A stretch of 64,000 bases of DNA, taken from Acidobacteriota bacterium. GTDB taxonomy: Bacteria; Acidobacteriota; Blastocatellia; HR10. The notes under the pieces were generated by a model, which ran no database searches, was not told the DNA's origin, and saw only the letters and a list, made by a program, of their open reading frames with translations. Position numbers and translations under genes: made by a program. The stretch's first letter is position 1. Each line of letters opens with the position of its first letter. Of this stretch, positions 9,383 to 18,003 are shown one piece after another. The DNA is taken from the NCBI GenBank assembly GCA_030550025.1, contig JAUQQC010000005.1, forward strand, positions 1 through 64,000, given 5' to 3'.

Positions 9383-9745
9383 ATGAAGCCGCTCGCCGAG
9401 ATGAAATGCGAAGCGTGCCGCGGCGACGCCCCTCCGCTGGGCGAGGAAGAGATCGCCGCGCTCTCGGTGCAAGTGCCGGAATGGAAGGTCGTCGAACGGG
9501 AAGGGATCAAGCGCCTGGAGCGTACGTTTCGCTTCAAAGACTTCGCCGAAGCGCTGGCGTTCACGAACAAAGTGGGCGCGCTGGCGGACGCCGAAGATCA
9601 TCACCCGGCGATTATGACCGAATGGGGGCGCGTCACCATCACCTGGTGGACGCACAAGATTCGTGGCCTGCATCTCAACGACTTCATCATGGCGGCCAAG
9701 ACGGACCGGCTCTACGCCGAGGGAACGGCAGCGCCCTCCGAATGA
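9383..9745 (+). CDS. 4a-hydroxytetrahydrobiopterin dehydratase (PCD/DCoH)
   Basis: The 120-residue protein carries the pterin carbinolamine dehydratase signature EDHHP (about residues 73-77) followed by [18 protein letters not shown]. The enzyme dehydrates 4a-hydroxytetrahydropterin formed by aromatic amino acid hydroxylases. Bacterial copies without a hydroxylase partner may serve in molybdopterin or general pterin recycling. No hydroxylase gene is in the window. The ATG at 9383 is preceded by GGAGGAG. The first 20 residues, with CEAC, are an extension before the fold starts. Confidence 0.88.
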   Translation: MKPLAEMKCEACRGDAPPLGEEEIAALSVQVPEWKVVEREGIKRLERTFRFKDFAEALAFTNKVGALADAEDHHPAIMTEWGRVTITWWTHKIRGLHLNDFIMAAKTDRLYAEGTAAPSE

Positions 9746-9766
9746 CGGCGCGCAGAGGAGCAGGGG

Positions 9767-10570
9767 ATGGAGCGATTTCACGGACGGGCGCTCTCGTGGG
9801 AGGTGAGGGACGGCATCCTGGAGCTTCAGCTCCACCGCGAGCCGTGCAATGAGATCGGTTCGGTGATGCTAGAGGAGCTGGAGCAGTTCGTCCGGGCGTT
9901 GGAGGATCTCGCGGAGAACGCGCACGTCGTCATCCTCTATAGCGCGCTGCGCTGCGGATTCAGCGCCGGAGCTGATCTGCGGGAGTTGTATGAGCGCGCG
10001 CGGGATTTGAATGTGGCCGAGCGGACGGCTGGCGTGCGCGCGTTCCTGGAGCGCATGCATCACGTCCTCACTCTGTTGGAGGTCGCGCCGCTGGTGACGA
10101 TTGCGGCCGTGCATGGTGTGGTGTTTGGCGGGGGGTTGGAATTGGCCCTGGCGTGCGATCTCATCATCGCCGACAAGATGGCGCGGTTCGGCTTCCCGGA
10201 ATTGCGCTTGGGAGTGATTCCCGGATTTGGGGGCATCCCGCGCTTAAAGCGAGATGTGGGCAATGGGGTGGTGCGCGATCTTCTCCTCACGGGACGGAGT
10301 GTGAACGCTGCGCGCGCGTATGCGGCGGGCTTGGTCAGTCAACTCGCGGCCGAAGGACAAGCGCTCGCCGTCGCTCGGACGACGGCCGCTCAGATCGCGA
10401 AATTTGATCCCACAGCGCGTCGGATCGCGAAGCGCTTCATCAAACCCATCCCCGATGAAGAGCTGCGCGAGGAGATCGAACTCTTCTGCACGTTGTTCGC
10501 GCGTCCCGAAGTGATGGAGAACCTGCGTCGCTTCGTCGAGAGCCGGAGCCCGTTTCCCTACCTGCCTTAA
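9767..10570 (+). CDS. Enoyl-CoA hydratase/isomerase family protein
   Basis: This 267-residue crotonase-fold protein shows the family landmarks: the oxyanion region FSAGADLRELYE near residue 65, and a second block VHGVVFGGGLELALACDLIIA near residues 111-131. The latter is followed by FGFPELRLGVIPGFGG, whose Glu matches a catalytic position in hydratases. It probably acts on an acyl-CoA in beta-oxidation or amino acid breakdown. It starts 21 nt after the pterin dehydratase, and AGAGGAG precedes its ATG, so the two may share a transcript. It converges with lhgO. Confidence 0.85.
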   Translation: MERFHGRALSWEVRDGILELQLHREPCNEIGSVMLEELEQFVRALEDLAENAHVVILYSALRCGFSAGADLRELYERARDLNVAERTAGVRAFLERMHHVLTLLEVAPLVTIAAVHGVVFGGGLELALACDLIIADKMARFGFPELRLGVIPGFGGIPRLKRDVGNGVVRDLLLTGRSVNAARAYAAGLVSQLAAEGQALAVARTTAAQIAKFDPTARRIAKRFIKPIPDEELREEIELFCTLFARPEVMENLRRFVESRSPFPYLP

Positions 10571-10578
10571 GTCCCCAT

Positions 10579-11793
10579 TCATCCTCCTTCCAAATGCGCG
10601 AGGGCTCGCGCGGCGATGATCTGGCCGATGCGCAGCGAAGCCGTCGCTGCGGGCGAAGGAGCATTCAAAACGTGCACCATGCGTTCGGCTTCGAGGATGC
10701 GAAAATCATCCACGAGCCGACCCGAGAGGTCAACGGCCTGAGCCCGCACGCCAGAGGGCGCCGGCCTCAAGTCCTGGGCGCGGATCTCCGGGACGAGTCG
10801 TTCCAGTGCGCGCGCGAACGCGCGTCGGCTGAAGCTGCGCGCCATCTCACGTAGGCCCGTTCGTCCATATCGAGCGATCAAGCGCCAGAAGCCGGAGAAA
10901 GCGATCATCTCTCCGAGATCTCGGACGGAGAGGCTCCATCGCGTATATCCCTCCCGTTTGAGCGCGAGTGCGGCATTCGGACCAGCCTCGACGCGCCCAT
11001 CCAAACGACGGGTGAAGTGCACGCCGAGAAAGGGCAGCTCCGGATCGGGGACGGGATAGATGAGATTTTTGACCAAGAAGCGCCGTTCGGGAATCAGCTC
11101 ATAATAATCGCCTCGGAACGGGACGATCCGCAGATCAGGATGAAGACCGCAGAGGCGCGCCACGCGATCGGCCTGAAGACCGGCACACCCGACGAGGACG
11201 CGGCATCGGACGTCGCCCGCCGTCGTCTCCACGATGATCTCCCGACCAAGGCGATGGATGCGAAAAGCGCGGGCACGGGTGCGAACCTCCCCACCCCGTT
11301 GGCCGATCAAGCGCGCGAGCGCTTGAGTGACGAGCGCGAAATCGGTGATCCCCGTCTCCGGAACCCACAGGGCGGCGAGCCCGCGCGCATACGGCTCGTA
11401 TTCCGGAATCTCCTCGGCACGCAGCCAGCGAAGGCCTTGAAGGCCGTTGAGGTGACCGCGCCGCTGCAGATCGGCCAAGATGGGCAACTCGCGTGCGGAC
11501 GTCGCGATGACCAGCTTCCCGCAGCGCTCATAAGGGATTTGCTGCTCTTCGAGGAAGCGATAGAGCGCCTGGCGTCCTTCGACGCATGTTCGCGCCTTCA
11601 GAGAACCAGGGCGGTAGTAGAGTCCCGAGTGGATGACGCCGCTATTGCGCCCGCTCTGATGAGCGGCGAGGTGAGGCTCGGCTTCCAAAACGACAAGCGA
11701 GCAGCGTCGTGGCGGCTCCAGAAGAGCGTATGCGGTGGCGAGTCCTACGAGTCCGCCGCCGATGAGAGCGACATCATACAGCCGCGCGCTCAC
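10579..11793 (-). CDS. lhgO: L-2-hydroxyglutarate oxidase (FAD)
   Basis: The 404-residue FAD enzyme oxidises L-2-hydroxyglutarate to 2-oxoglutarate. The dinucleotide motif VALIGGGLVGLATAY lies at residues 7-21. SGRNSGVIHSGLYY (about 48-61) and KARTCVEG are characteristic of LhgO. The conserved C-terminal segment FRGDYYELIPE and the closing NAPSPAATASLRIG fit the family. The start is GTG at 11793, which overlaps the upstream TGA, giving coupling to the epimerase-like gene. The open frame extends much further upstream, but that part only overlaps the neighbour. Confidence 0.93.
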   Translation of the reverse strand: MSARLYDVALIGGGLVGLATAYALLEPPRRCSLVVLEAEPHLAAHQSGRNSGVIHSGLYYRPGSLKARTCVEGRQALYRFLEEQQIPYERCGKLVIATSARELPILADLQRRGHLNGLQGLRWLRAEEIPEYEPYARGLAALWVPETGITDFALVTQALARLIGQRGGEVRTRARAFRIHRLGREIIVETTAGDVRCRVLVGCAGLQADRVARLCGLHPDLRIVPFRGDYYELIPERRFLVKNLIYPVPDPELPFLGVHFTRRLDGRVEAGPNAALALKREGYTRWSLSVRDLGEMIAFSGFWRLIARYGRTGLREMARSFSRRAFARALERLVPEIRAQDLRPAPSGVRAQAVDLSGRLVDDFRILEAERMVHVLNAPSPAATASLRIGQIIAARALAHLEGG

Positions 11794-12689
11794 GCCTTTC
11801 GAAGAAGATGGCGAAATGCGCCTTCCAGCTCTGGATACTGGAAGACGAAACCCGAGGCGAGCAATCGAATTGGTTCGACGCGCTGACTGGCCAACAACAA
11901 CTCTTCGCCCATTTGCCCGAAGAGCACTCGCACGGCGGTGGCCGGCAGAGGCAGAAGCGTCGGTCGGCCAAGGACGCGTCCGAGCGTACGCACGAATTCG
12001 CGATTTCGGACGGGATCGGGCGAGACGACGTTGACCGGCCCGCGCAAAGTCTCGGTGAGAAGCGCGTGTTGAATCGCACGCACGACATCGTCTATGGCGA
12101 TCCAGCTCCAGTACTGCTGTCCGGATCCGATGGGCCCTCCCAGGCCCAGCCGAAAAGGCGGCAGCATTTGCGCCAATGCTCCCCCGCGCGGGCTGAGGAC
12201 GATGCCGAACCGAAGAAGCACGACGCGAAGTCCCCTCTGAGCCGCCGGTTCGGTCGCCGCTTCCCACTGCGTCGCCACTTCGGCGAGGAATCCGCGCCCG
12301 GGCGGACTCTCCTCGCGCAAGAGTTCATCGCCGCGATCCCCATAGTATCCGATGGCCGAGGCGGAGACGAGTACAGTCGGTGGCCGCTCCAGTCGTGCGA
12401 GCGTCTCAGAGAGGAGTCGCGTACCTCGAATCCGACTCTCCCGAATGCGCGCCCTTTTTTCGGTCGTCCATCGCCCGGCGATATTCTCCCCGGCTAGGTG
12501 AACGACGGCATCGAACCCCTCAAGCTCGGACGGCTCGATCCTCCCGGCCTCTGGATCCCAGAGCACGACGCTCTCCTCAACGCGAAGCGGCGCACGCGCC
12601 AGCCGCACGACCTCATGCCCTCCGGCGCGCAAAAACGGCACCAGAGCCGATCCGATGAGCCCCGTAGAGCCCGTCACGAGAACCTTCAT
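11790..12689 (-). CDS. TIGR01777-type NAD-dependent epimerase/SDR protein
   Basis: The 299-residue extended SDR protein starts with the Rossmann motif VTGSTGLIGSAL (residues 4-15). Other TIGR01777/YfcH landmarks are HLAGENIAGRWT (about 67-78), SASAIGYYGDRGDE and FGIVLSPRGGALAQM. The ATG at 12689 has GGAGGG 6 nt upstream, and the usual family length of about 300 supports this start over the earlier in-frame Met. It is coupled to lhgO by a GTGA overlap. The family has no firm biochemical role. Confidence 0.9.
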   Translation of the reverse strand: MKVLVTGSTGLIGSALVPFLRAGGHEVVRLARAPLRVEESVVLWDPEAGRIEPSELEGFDAVVHLAGENIAGRWTTEKRARIRESRIRGTRLLSETLARLERPPTVLVSASAIGYYGDRGDELLREESPPGRGFLAEVATQWEAATEPAAQRGLRVVLLRFGIVLSPRGGALAQMLPPFRLGLGGPIGSGQQYWSWIAIDDVVRAIQHALLTETLRGPVNVVSPDPVRNREFVRTLGRVLGRPTLLPLPATAVRVLFGQMGEELLLASQRVEPIRLLASGFVFQYPELEGAFRHLLRKA

Positions 12690-12917
12690 CCCATCCCTCC
12701 GTTCGCAAATGACGTAGCGCCCCACGCGATCGCGCAGAGCATTGGGATCATCCATCACCCGGCGCCTCAAAGATGGCCGAAGCGCTCAAGAGTTGTCAAT
12801 AGGGCATCCTGCGCTGGCGCAAGCAGGAGGGCTTGATCAATAGGAAAATGCGAACTGGCCGAAGCTTCCGCGACTCCTCTCCAATCACGCCAGGGCGCAA
12901 TGCCCTGGCGTGAGGGC
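12690..12917. other. Intergenic region with a 12-bp hairpin
   Basis: This is 228 bp between the redoxin gene and the epimerase gene, both on the minus strand. Apart from the hairpin at 12885-12913 no feature was recognised. Confidence 0.6.
12885..12913 (-). terminator. Hairpin downstream of the redoxin selenoprotein gene
   Basis: A perfect 12-bp inverted repeat (TCACGCCAGGGC and its complement) encloses a 5-nt loop, 4 nt after the redoxin stop codon at 12918. No U-tract follows, so it may be a transcript-end stabiliser rather than an intrinsic terminator. Confidence 0.55.
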
Positions 12918-13469
12918 TCACTCGCGGCGGGCGACGATCGAGCGAGCCGCCTGGGCGATCGGCTCAAACGCCTCAGGCGTGACGTTCGTCGCCACGTGCA
13001 CGGCCTTCTTCCGCGTATACACGATCACGGTGTTCGACGCCGTGCGATCCACCCGGTATTTCTGAAGGGCCGGATCATCCGCCCCTTTGGGGAGATACGT
13101 CAGGGGAATGGTGAGACGCCGCTCGGCAGCAAGGCGTTCCAGCCGATCCTTGATCTCAGGACCGGCGATGTACACCACGAAGCCTCGCAGCCCTTGTTCT
13201 CGATAAGCCATGACGAGCCGATCAATTTTCTCGACCAACCTGGCCGAGACCTCGCTGTCGTCCTTGATGAAAGCCATGACGACAGGAGCGAGGGCGTAAT
13301 TTCAGACGTAGCAGAGTTGCTTGCCCTTATTCGGGCCGGTCACATCCACGACGTCGAAGGCGGGCGTCGTATCGCCGACCTGAAAGCTCGCTCGATCCTG
13401 CGCGCGTTCGAGCGAGGGCATCAGGCCGAGCGTCACGACGCTCACGGCAATGATCCACGCTCCCCTCAT
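12918..13469 (-). CDS. Exported redoxin-like selenoprotein; in-frame UGA at codon 56
   Basis: Read through one TGA (13304-13302), the frame gives 183 residues. Residues 1-24 look like a signal peptide. FQVGDTTPAFDVVDVTGP then leads to the redox site C53-Y-V-U56-NYALAP. The frame continues through the TGA without slippage, and both sides belong to one thioredoxin-like fold; the C-terminal part (LTYLPKGADD, NTVIVYTRK) is normal for the family. Related redoxins that I remember carry Cys where UGA stands (CYRC-type motif). The ATG at 13469 has AAGGAGGAG upstream, whereas the Met after the TGA (13277) has no ribosome site. A hairpin follows the UGA. It probably reduces peroxides or disulfides outside the cytoplasm. 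The alternative is a nonsense mutation. Confidence 0.82.
13251..13288 (-). promoter_or_regulatory. Candidate bacterial SECIS hairpin for Sec56 of the redoxin gene
   Basis: After the UGA the transcript can fold CTGTCGTC (13285-13278) onto GACGACAG (13262-13255), 8 perfect pairs. Three more (CTC with GAG) follow if one C is bulged. The 15-nt apical region starts 24 nt after the UGA, with GG at its third and fourth positions. The distance suits a bacterial SECIS; the loop is larger than usual. Confidence 0.55.
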
Positions 13470-13654
13470 ATTCTTCTCCTCCTTACGAATGTCATCTGGC
13501 GGTCGCTCCAGCCACTCGAAACAGCGTGGTTCAAGCTCCGCTCGCGAATACGCTCGTCCCCGATGATTGGTTGCATGTCTTGGAAACGGGCTCAGGGATT
13601 CTCCGTGTTACAATTTCCGTCGTGCTCGGGCAAGAGGCGCACGCTCGGGAGCGT

Positions 13655-15373
13655 ATGGCGGGAAGGGCTGTCCCCTGCGCGCAGAGGCCTGCGCGCGCTT
13701 GGCTGACGAGCGTTTTACTCGCATTCGTCCTTCTCCCTTATGGCGTGCACATCGGCACGCCGTCGCTGTGGGATGCCAATGAGGCCTTCTACGTCGAGGG
13801 ACCACGCGAAATGCGCGAGCTGGGGGATTGGCTCACGCCGCGGTTCAACTTCGCGGAGAAATTGAACAAGCCCATCCTCTCCTACTGGCTCGTCCTCCTC
13901 TCCTTCGAGCTTTTCGGGGTGAGCGAAGGAGCAGAACGCGCAGTGATCCTTCTGTGCGTCATCGCGACGGTTCTGCTGACCTATCGACTGGGAGAGCTCC
14001 TCCTTGGTCAGCGCGTCGCGCTCTGGGGGGCGCTCATCGTGGCGACGAGCCCGAAGCTCATCATGGTGGCGCGGCGGTCACTCATTGACGCGCTGCTGAC
14101 GTCGCTCATCACAGCGGCCGTGTATTTCCTCCTCTGCGGGTGGCATCGGCGATCGCGTGCGCGCCTTCTTCTCGGTCATGCGGCGATGGGGCTCGGCGTG
14201 CTGGCCAAGGGCCTGCTGGGGATCGTCCTTCCCGCAGGGGTGGTCGCATTGTTTCTCCTTCTCACGCATCGCCTCGCGGAGGTGAAGCGCTTTCGCCCGG
14301 GACTTGGCGCGCTTATCGGTTTGGCGATCGCAGCCCCATGGTTCGCGCTCATGACCCAGAGGCATGGAGGGGCATATCTCTTCTCCTTCTTCATCGGGGA
14401 GCACGTCAGTCGGTATCTCTATGGGACGCAGGGAGCGCAGCGCCCCTTCTGGTATTACGTCCCGACGCTTCTTGGCGAGTTCGCCCCGTGGTCCTTCTTT
14501 CTTCCGCTCGCCATCGCGATTGCGTGGAGACGCATCCGATCCGCTGGCCAAGAGGGGGAAGGTCAAGTGTCGCTTTCCACCTCCGATGGGCTTTCTCTTC
14601 TGTGCATTTGGTTTGGCTTCGGGTTCGTGTTCTTCAGCCTCTCGGCGGCCAAACAGAATGAGTATTTGCTCCCTCTCTATCCGGCCGCGGCGTTGCTGGT
14701 CGCCCACATGTTCTCGGCGATCAGAACGCCGGATGATGCGAGCGTACCTGGACGTCCGGTTCAATGGCGCGCTTGGAGGGGATTCCTCATCGCTCTCGGG
14801 GCCTTGTCGGTCGCGCTCCTTTTGGCCGCTCGTTTACTCTTTCATGCCGCGCGGGCGCTCTTCCCCGATCACCCACTGGCCTATCTCCCCGCGTTCGTAC
14901 TCGGAGCCGCGGCGCTTGGGCTCCTCTGGGAAGGATGGAAGCAACGCCCGCGTCGCGTCTTCGGCATATTGGTCATGATGGTCGTGCTCCTTCATGCTTC
15001 GATGGCCGGACTCCTTCCTGAGATCGAGCGGTATCGCCCGATACGGTCGTTGGCTGAGCGGATCCGGCAGGAAGCTGGGCCGGAGGATCTCGTGGGGTAT
15101 TACCGGCATACGGCTCCCAGCCTGTGCTATTATACGCGGCGACGGATCTTCGAGGCATTCGAGCCGGAAGAGCTGCGCGATCTCTGGCGCCTGGGGAGGC
15201 GCGTCTTCTGCGTGATGAGCGAGCGCGATGCTCGCGAGCTTGTGGAACGCCAAGGGCTCCTGCTTCGGATGGTGGAATGTCGGCCTTCGCTCTTCCCCCT
15301 GCGGATGAGGGAGTTCCTGCGCCTGCGTCGTCCCGACGACCTGCCGCGCATCTGCGTGGTGACCAATCGCTAG
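13655..15373 (+). CDS. GT39/ArnT-like membrane glycosyltransferase
   Basis: The polytopic membrane protein of about 572 residues belongs to the family that moves sugars from polyprenyl phosphates onto lipid or protein. The first periplasmic loop has the signature SLWDANEAFYVEGPREM then GDWLTPRFNFAEKLNKPILS, matching the DE...KPPL pattern of ArnT/PMT proteins. About a dozen hydrophobic segments follow (for example residues 80-200 and 240-420), with a soluble C-terminal tail. ATG 13655 is my choice of start because the leader upstream is not membrane-like; GTG 13621 is also possible. The acceptor is unknown. Confidence 0.82.
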   Translation: MAGRAVPCAQRPARAWLTSVLLAFVLLPYGVHIGTPSLWDANEAFYVEGPREMRELGDWLTPRFNFAEKLNKPILSYWLVLLSFELFGVSEGAERAVILLCVIATVLLTYRLGELLLGQRVALWGALIVATSPKLIMVARRSLIDALLTSLITAAVYFLLCGWHRRSRARLLLGHAAMGLGVLAKGLLGIVLPAGVVALFLLLTHRLAEVKRFRPGLGALIGLAIAAPWFALMTQRHGGAYLFSFFIGEHVSRYLYGTQGAQRPFWYYVPTLLGEFAPWSFFLPLAIAIAWRRIRSAGQEGEGQVSLSTSDGLSLLCIWFGFGFVFFSLSAAKQNEYLLPLYPAAALLVAHMFSAIRTPDDASVPGRPVQWRAWRGFLIALGALSVALLLAARLLFHAARALFPDHPLAYLPAFVLGAAALGLLWEGWKQRPRRVFGILVMMVVLLHASMAGLLPEIERYRPIRSLAERIRQEAGPEDLVGYYRHTAPSLCYYTRRRIFEAFEPEELRDLWRLGRRVFCVMSERDARELVERQGLLLRMVECRPSLFPLRMREFLRLRRPDDLPRICVVTNR

Positions 15374-15469
15374 GGATCGGCCAAAGCGTGACGCTTCGCC
15401 TCGAAGGGCATGGAGAACGAACGTGGTTTCTGCGGAGAACGAAGGACTGGCCGAGAGGCGGTGTGAAAT

Positions 15470-15499
15470 TTGCCAAAGGCATCAGGCGAAGTGTACATT
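15470..15499 (+). promoter_or_regulatory. Possible lon promoter
   Basis: TTGCCA (15470-15475), an 18-nt spacer and TACATT (15494-15499) lie 91 nt upstream of lon. The match is moderate. No CtsR or HrcA operator was recognised. Confidence 0.4.
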
Positions 15500-15589
15500 A
15501 CATGCTGGGTCCCCGGGTGGGGAATGTAGCTCGCGCAGTGAGGGGAGACGCGCGGGGCCCTGAGTCCTGGAGGGGAAGAGGAGGGGATC

Positions 15590-17947
15590 ATGGAACACGA
15601 AAGCGAAGTGCTTGCGCTGCCGGTTCTGCCGCTGAAGAACGTCGTGCTCTTCCCACACATGACGATGCCCCTCTCGGTCGGGCGTCCGATCTCGATCGCG
15701 GCTGTGGAAGCAGCGCTCTCCAGCGAAGAGAAGCTCATGGTCGTGGTCGCGCAGCGCGATCCGAACATCGAAGAGCCCAAACCGGAAGATCTCTTCACCA
15801 TTGGCACGAAAGCGGCCATTCGGCGAATGACTCGCGCTCAGGATGGGACCTTGCAAGTGCTCATGCAAGGTCTGGAGCGCGTGGTCTTGCTGCGGATGGA
15901 GCAAACGGCACCCTACATGCGGGCCCGCATCAGTCCCTTACCGCTTTTGGAGGAGAATCCGGTTGAGATTGAGGCTTTACATCGAGCCATTCTCGATCAG
16001 GTCTCCAAAGCGCTCGGACTGCTCCCGCAAGTCCCCGAAGAGCTGCATGCTGCGTTCGCGCAGACGGACGATCCCGTGCGCTTGGCCTATCTGCTGGCCA
16101 CGATCCTGAACTTAGATCTGTCGGCGTTGCAATCCCTTCTAGAAGCACGGACGAAGGATGATCTGCTGCGCTTGCTCTTTAAGCATCTCACGCACGAGGT
16201 GCAGGTCTTGGAATTGCGCCATAAGATCGCCAGCCAGGCGCAGCAAGAGATGACGCGCGAGCAGCGCGAATATTTCCTCCGGCAGCAACTGCGGGCCATC
16301 CAACGCGAATTAGGGGAGATCGATCCGCATCAGGCGGAGGCCAATCTCTTGCGCGAGCGGTTGGAGCAAGCCGAGCTGCCGGAATTCGTGCGAAAGGAGG
16401 CCGAGCGCGAGCTGAACCGGCTGGAGAAGCTTCCGAGCATGGCTCCGGATTATCACGTCATCCGCACGTATCTGGAATTGGTCCTGGAGCTGCCGTGGAA
16501 TCGGCAGACGGAGGATAATCTCGATCTGGCGAACGTGCGGCGCGTGCTCGATGAGGATCATTATGGATTGGAGGACGTCAAGCAACGCATCCTCGAACAT
16601 CTGGCGGTCCTGAAGTTGAATCCGGAAGCGAAGGCCCCGATCCTCTGCTTCGTCGGTCCGCCCGGCGTGGGGAAGACGAGCCTCGGACAATCCATCGCTC
16701 GCGCGCTTGGGCGAAAGTTCGAGCGATTGAGCCTCGGCGGATTGCACGACGAAGCGGAGTTGCGCGGGCATCGGCGCACGTATATTGGCGCCATGCCCGG
16801 ACGGATCATTCAAGCCATTCGGCGCGCGGGCGTGAAGAATCCGCTCCTCATGCTCGATGAAGTGGACAAGATCGGGCGGGATTTCCGCGGCGATCCGGCC
16901 GCCGCGCTCCTGGAGATCCTCGATCCGGAACAGAACCACTCGTTCCGCGACAACTATCTCGATCTGCCGTTTGATCTCTCCAAGGTCTTTTTCATCACCA
17001 CGGCGAACACGCTCGATACGATCCCGCGGCCCCTTTTGGATCGCATGGAAGTGCTGCGGTTGCCCGGCTACAGCGAAGAGGAGAAGGTGGAGATCGCCCG
17101 ACGCCATCTCGTCCCGAAGAAGCTCAAGGAGACGGGGCTCACGACCGAGCAGTTGCGGATCCCGGATGCGACGCTTCGCTATCTCATCGCGCGCTACACG
17201 CGCGAGGCGGGCGTGCGACAACTCGAGCGCGCGATCGCGCAAATCGCCCGCAAGATCGCCCTTCGCATCGCGGAGGGGCATACCGAGAGCGTGATCGTCC
17301 GAATCGAAGACGTGCCAGAACTACTCGGTCCCGAGCGCTTCTTCCCCGAAGAGGCGCGCAAAGAGTTGCCTGTTGGCGTAGCGACCGGCGTCGCATGGAC
17401 GGAGACTGGAGGGGAAGTCCTCTACATCGAGGCGGCTCTCCTGCCTGGAGGGAAAGGTTTGACGCTCACGGGGCAACTTGGCGAAGTCATGCAAGAGTCG
17501 GCGAAAGCGGCCGAGAGCTACATCTGGGCGCACGCGGAGGCCTTCGGCATCAATCGCGAGGTCTTCGAGAAAAACGGCGTGCATATTCACGTCCCGGCGG
17601 GAGCGATCCCGAAGGACGGCCCATCGGCGGGCATCGCGATGGTCACGGCCCTGGCTTCGCTCTACACGGGCATTCCCGTGCGGAACGACGTGGCGATGAC
17701 GGGCGAGATCACGCTCTCGGGATTGATCCTCCCGGTCGGGGGCATCAAGGAGAAAGTACTCGCGGCGCGTCGCGCGGGCATCCGCCGCGTCATCCTTCCA
17801 CGCCCGAATGAGAAAGACCTTCGGGAACTCCCTGAGCACGTTCGGAACGAAATGGAATTTTTCTTTGTCGAACGGATCGAAGAGGCCATTGGCGTCGCCA
17901 TCCCCGAACTCGCCGAGCGGCTGGAGCGCCTCAAACAAGTGGCCTGA
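15590..17947 (+). CDS. lon: ATP-dependent protease Lon (LonA)
   Basis: The 785-residue protein has the complete LonA layout: an N-terminal substrate domain (residues about 10-200, starting [20 protein letters not shown]), an AAA+ module with Walker [10 protein letters not shown] near residue 356, and a C-terminal peptidase domain. The catalytic dyad is Ser679 (KDGPSAGIA) and Lys722 (GGIKEK), the same numbers as in E. coli Lon. It degrades damaged and regulatory proteins in the cytoplasm. The ATG follows GGGGAAGAGGAGGGG. Length and motifs are normal. Confidence 0.97.
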   Translation: MEHESEVLALPVLPLKNVVLFPHMTMPLSVGRPISIAAVEAALSSEEKLMVVVAQRDPNIEEPKPEDLFTIGTKAAIRRMTRAQDGTLQVLMQGLERVVLLRMEQTAPYMRARISPLPLLEENPVEIEALHRAILDQVSKALGLLPQVPEELHAAFAQTDDPVRLAYLLATILNLDLSALQSLLEARTKDDLLRLLFKHLTHEVQVLELRHKIASQAQQEMTREQREYFLRQQLRAIQRELGEIDPHQAEANLLRERLEQAELPEFVRKEAERELNRLEKLPSMAPDYHVIRTYLELVLELPWNRQTEDNLDLANVRRVLDEDHYGLEDVKQRILEHLAVLKLNPEAKAPILCFVGPPGVGKTSLGQSIARALGRKFERLSLGGLHDEAELRGHRRTYIGAMPGRIIQAIRRAGVKNPLLMLDEVDKIGRDFRGDPAAALLEILDPEQNHSFRDNYLDLPFDLSKVFFITTANTLDTIPRPLLDRMEVLRLPGYSEEEKVEIARRHLVPKKLKETGLTTEQLRIPDATLRYLIARYTREAGVRQLERAIAQIARKIALRIAEGHTESVIVRIEDVPELLGPERFFPEEARKELPVGVATGVAWTETGGEVLYIEAALLPGGKGLTLTGQLGEVMQESAKAAESYIWAHAEAFGINREVFEKNGVHIHVPAGAIPKDGPSAGIAMVTALASLYTGIPVRNDVAMTGEITLSGLILPVGGIKEKVLAARRAGIRRVILPRPNEKDLRELPEHVRNEMEFFFVERIEEAIGVAIPELAERLERLKQVA

Positions 17948-18003
17948 GGCGCGCCAGGGAAGTCCCGGAGCCGAATCTCGCGCGGAAACCTCTCGAGACG
18001 GGC

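Noticed and set aside
10579-12267. Longer 562-codon form of lhgO
   Set aside because: The first 158 codons overlap the epimerase gene in another frame and lack family similarity; GTG 11793 gives the normal length and motif position.
12918-13277. 119-codon gene starting after the TGA as an independent gene
   Set aside because: There is no ribosome site before the Met at 13277, and the upstream 55 codons in the same frame supply the signal peptide and the first half of the thioredoxin-like fold.
12918-13469. Redoxin gene as a nonsense-mutated pseudogene
   Set aside because: Only one stop, exactly at a redox Cys position, the rest of the frame intact, a hairpin at SECIS distance, and a second such gene nearby. 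It cannot be fully excluded without homologues.
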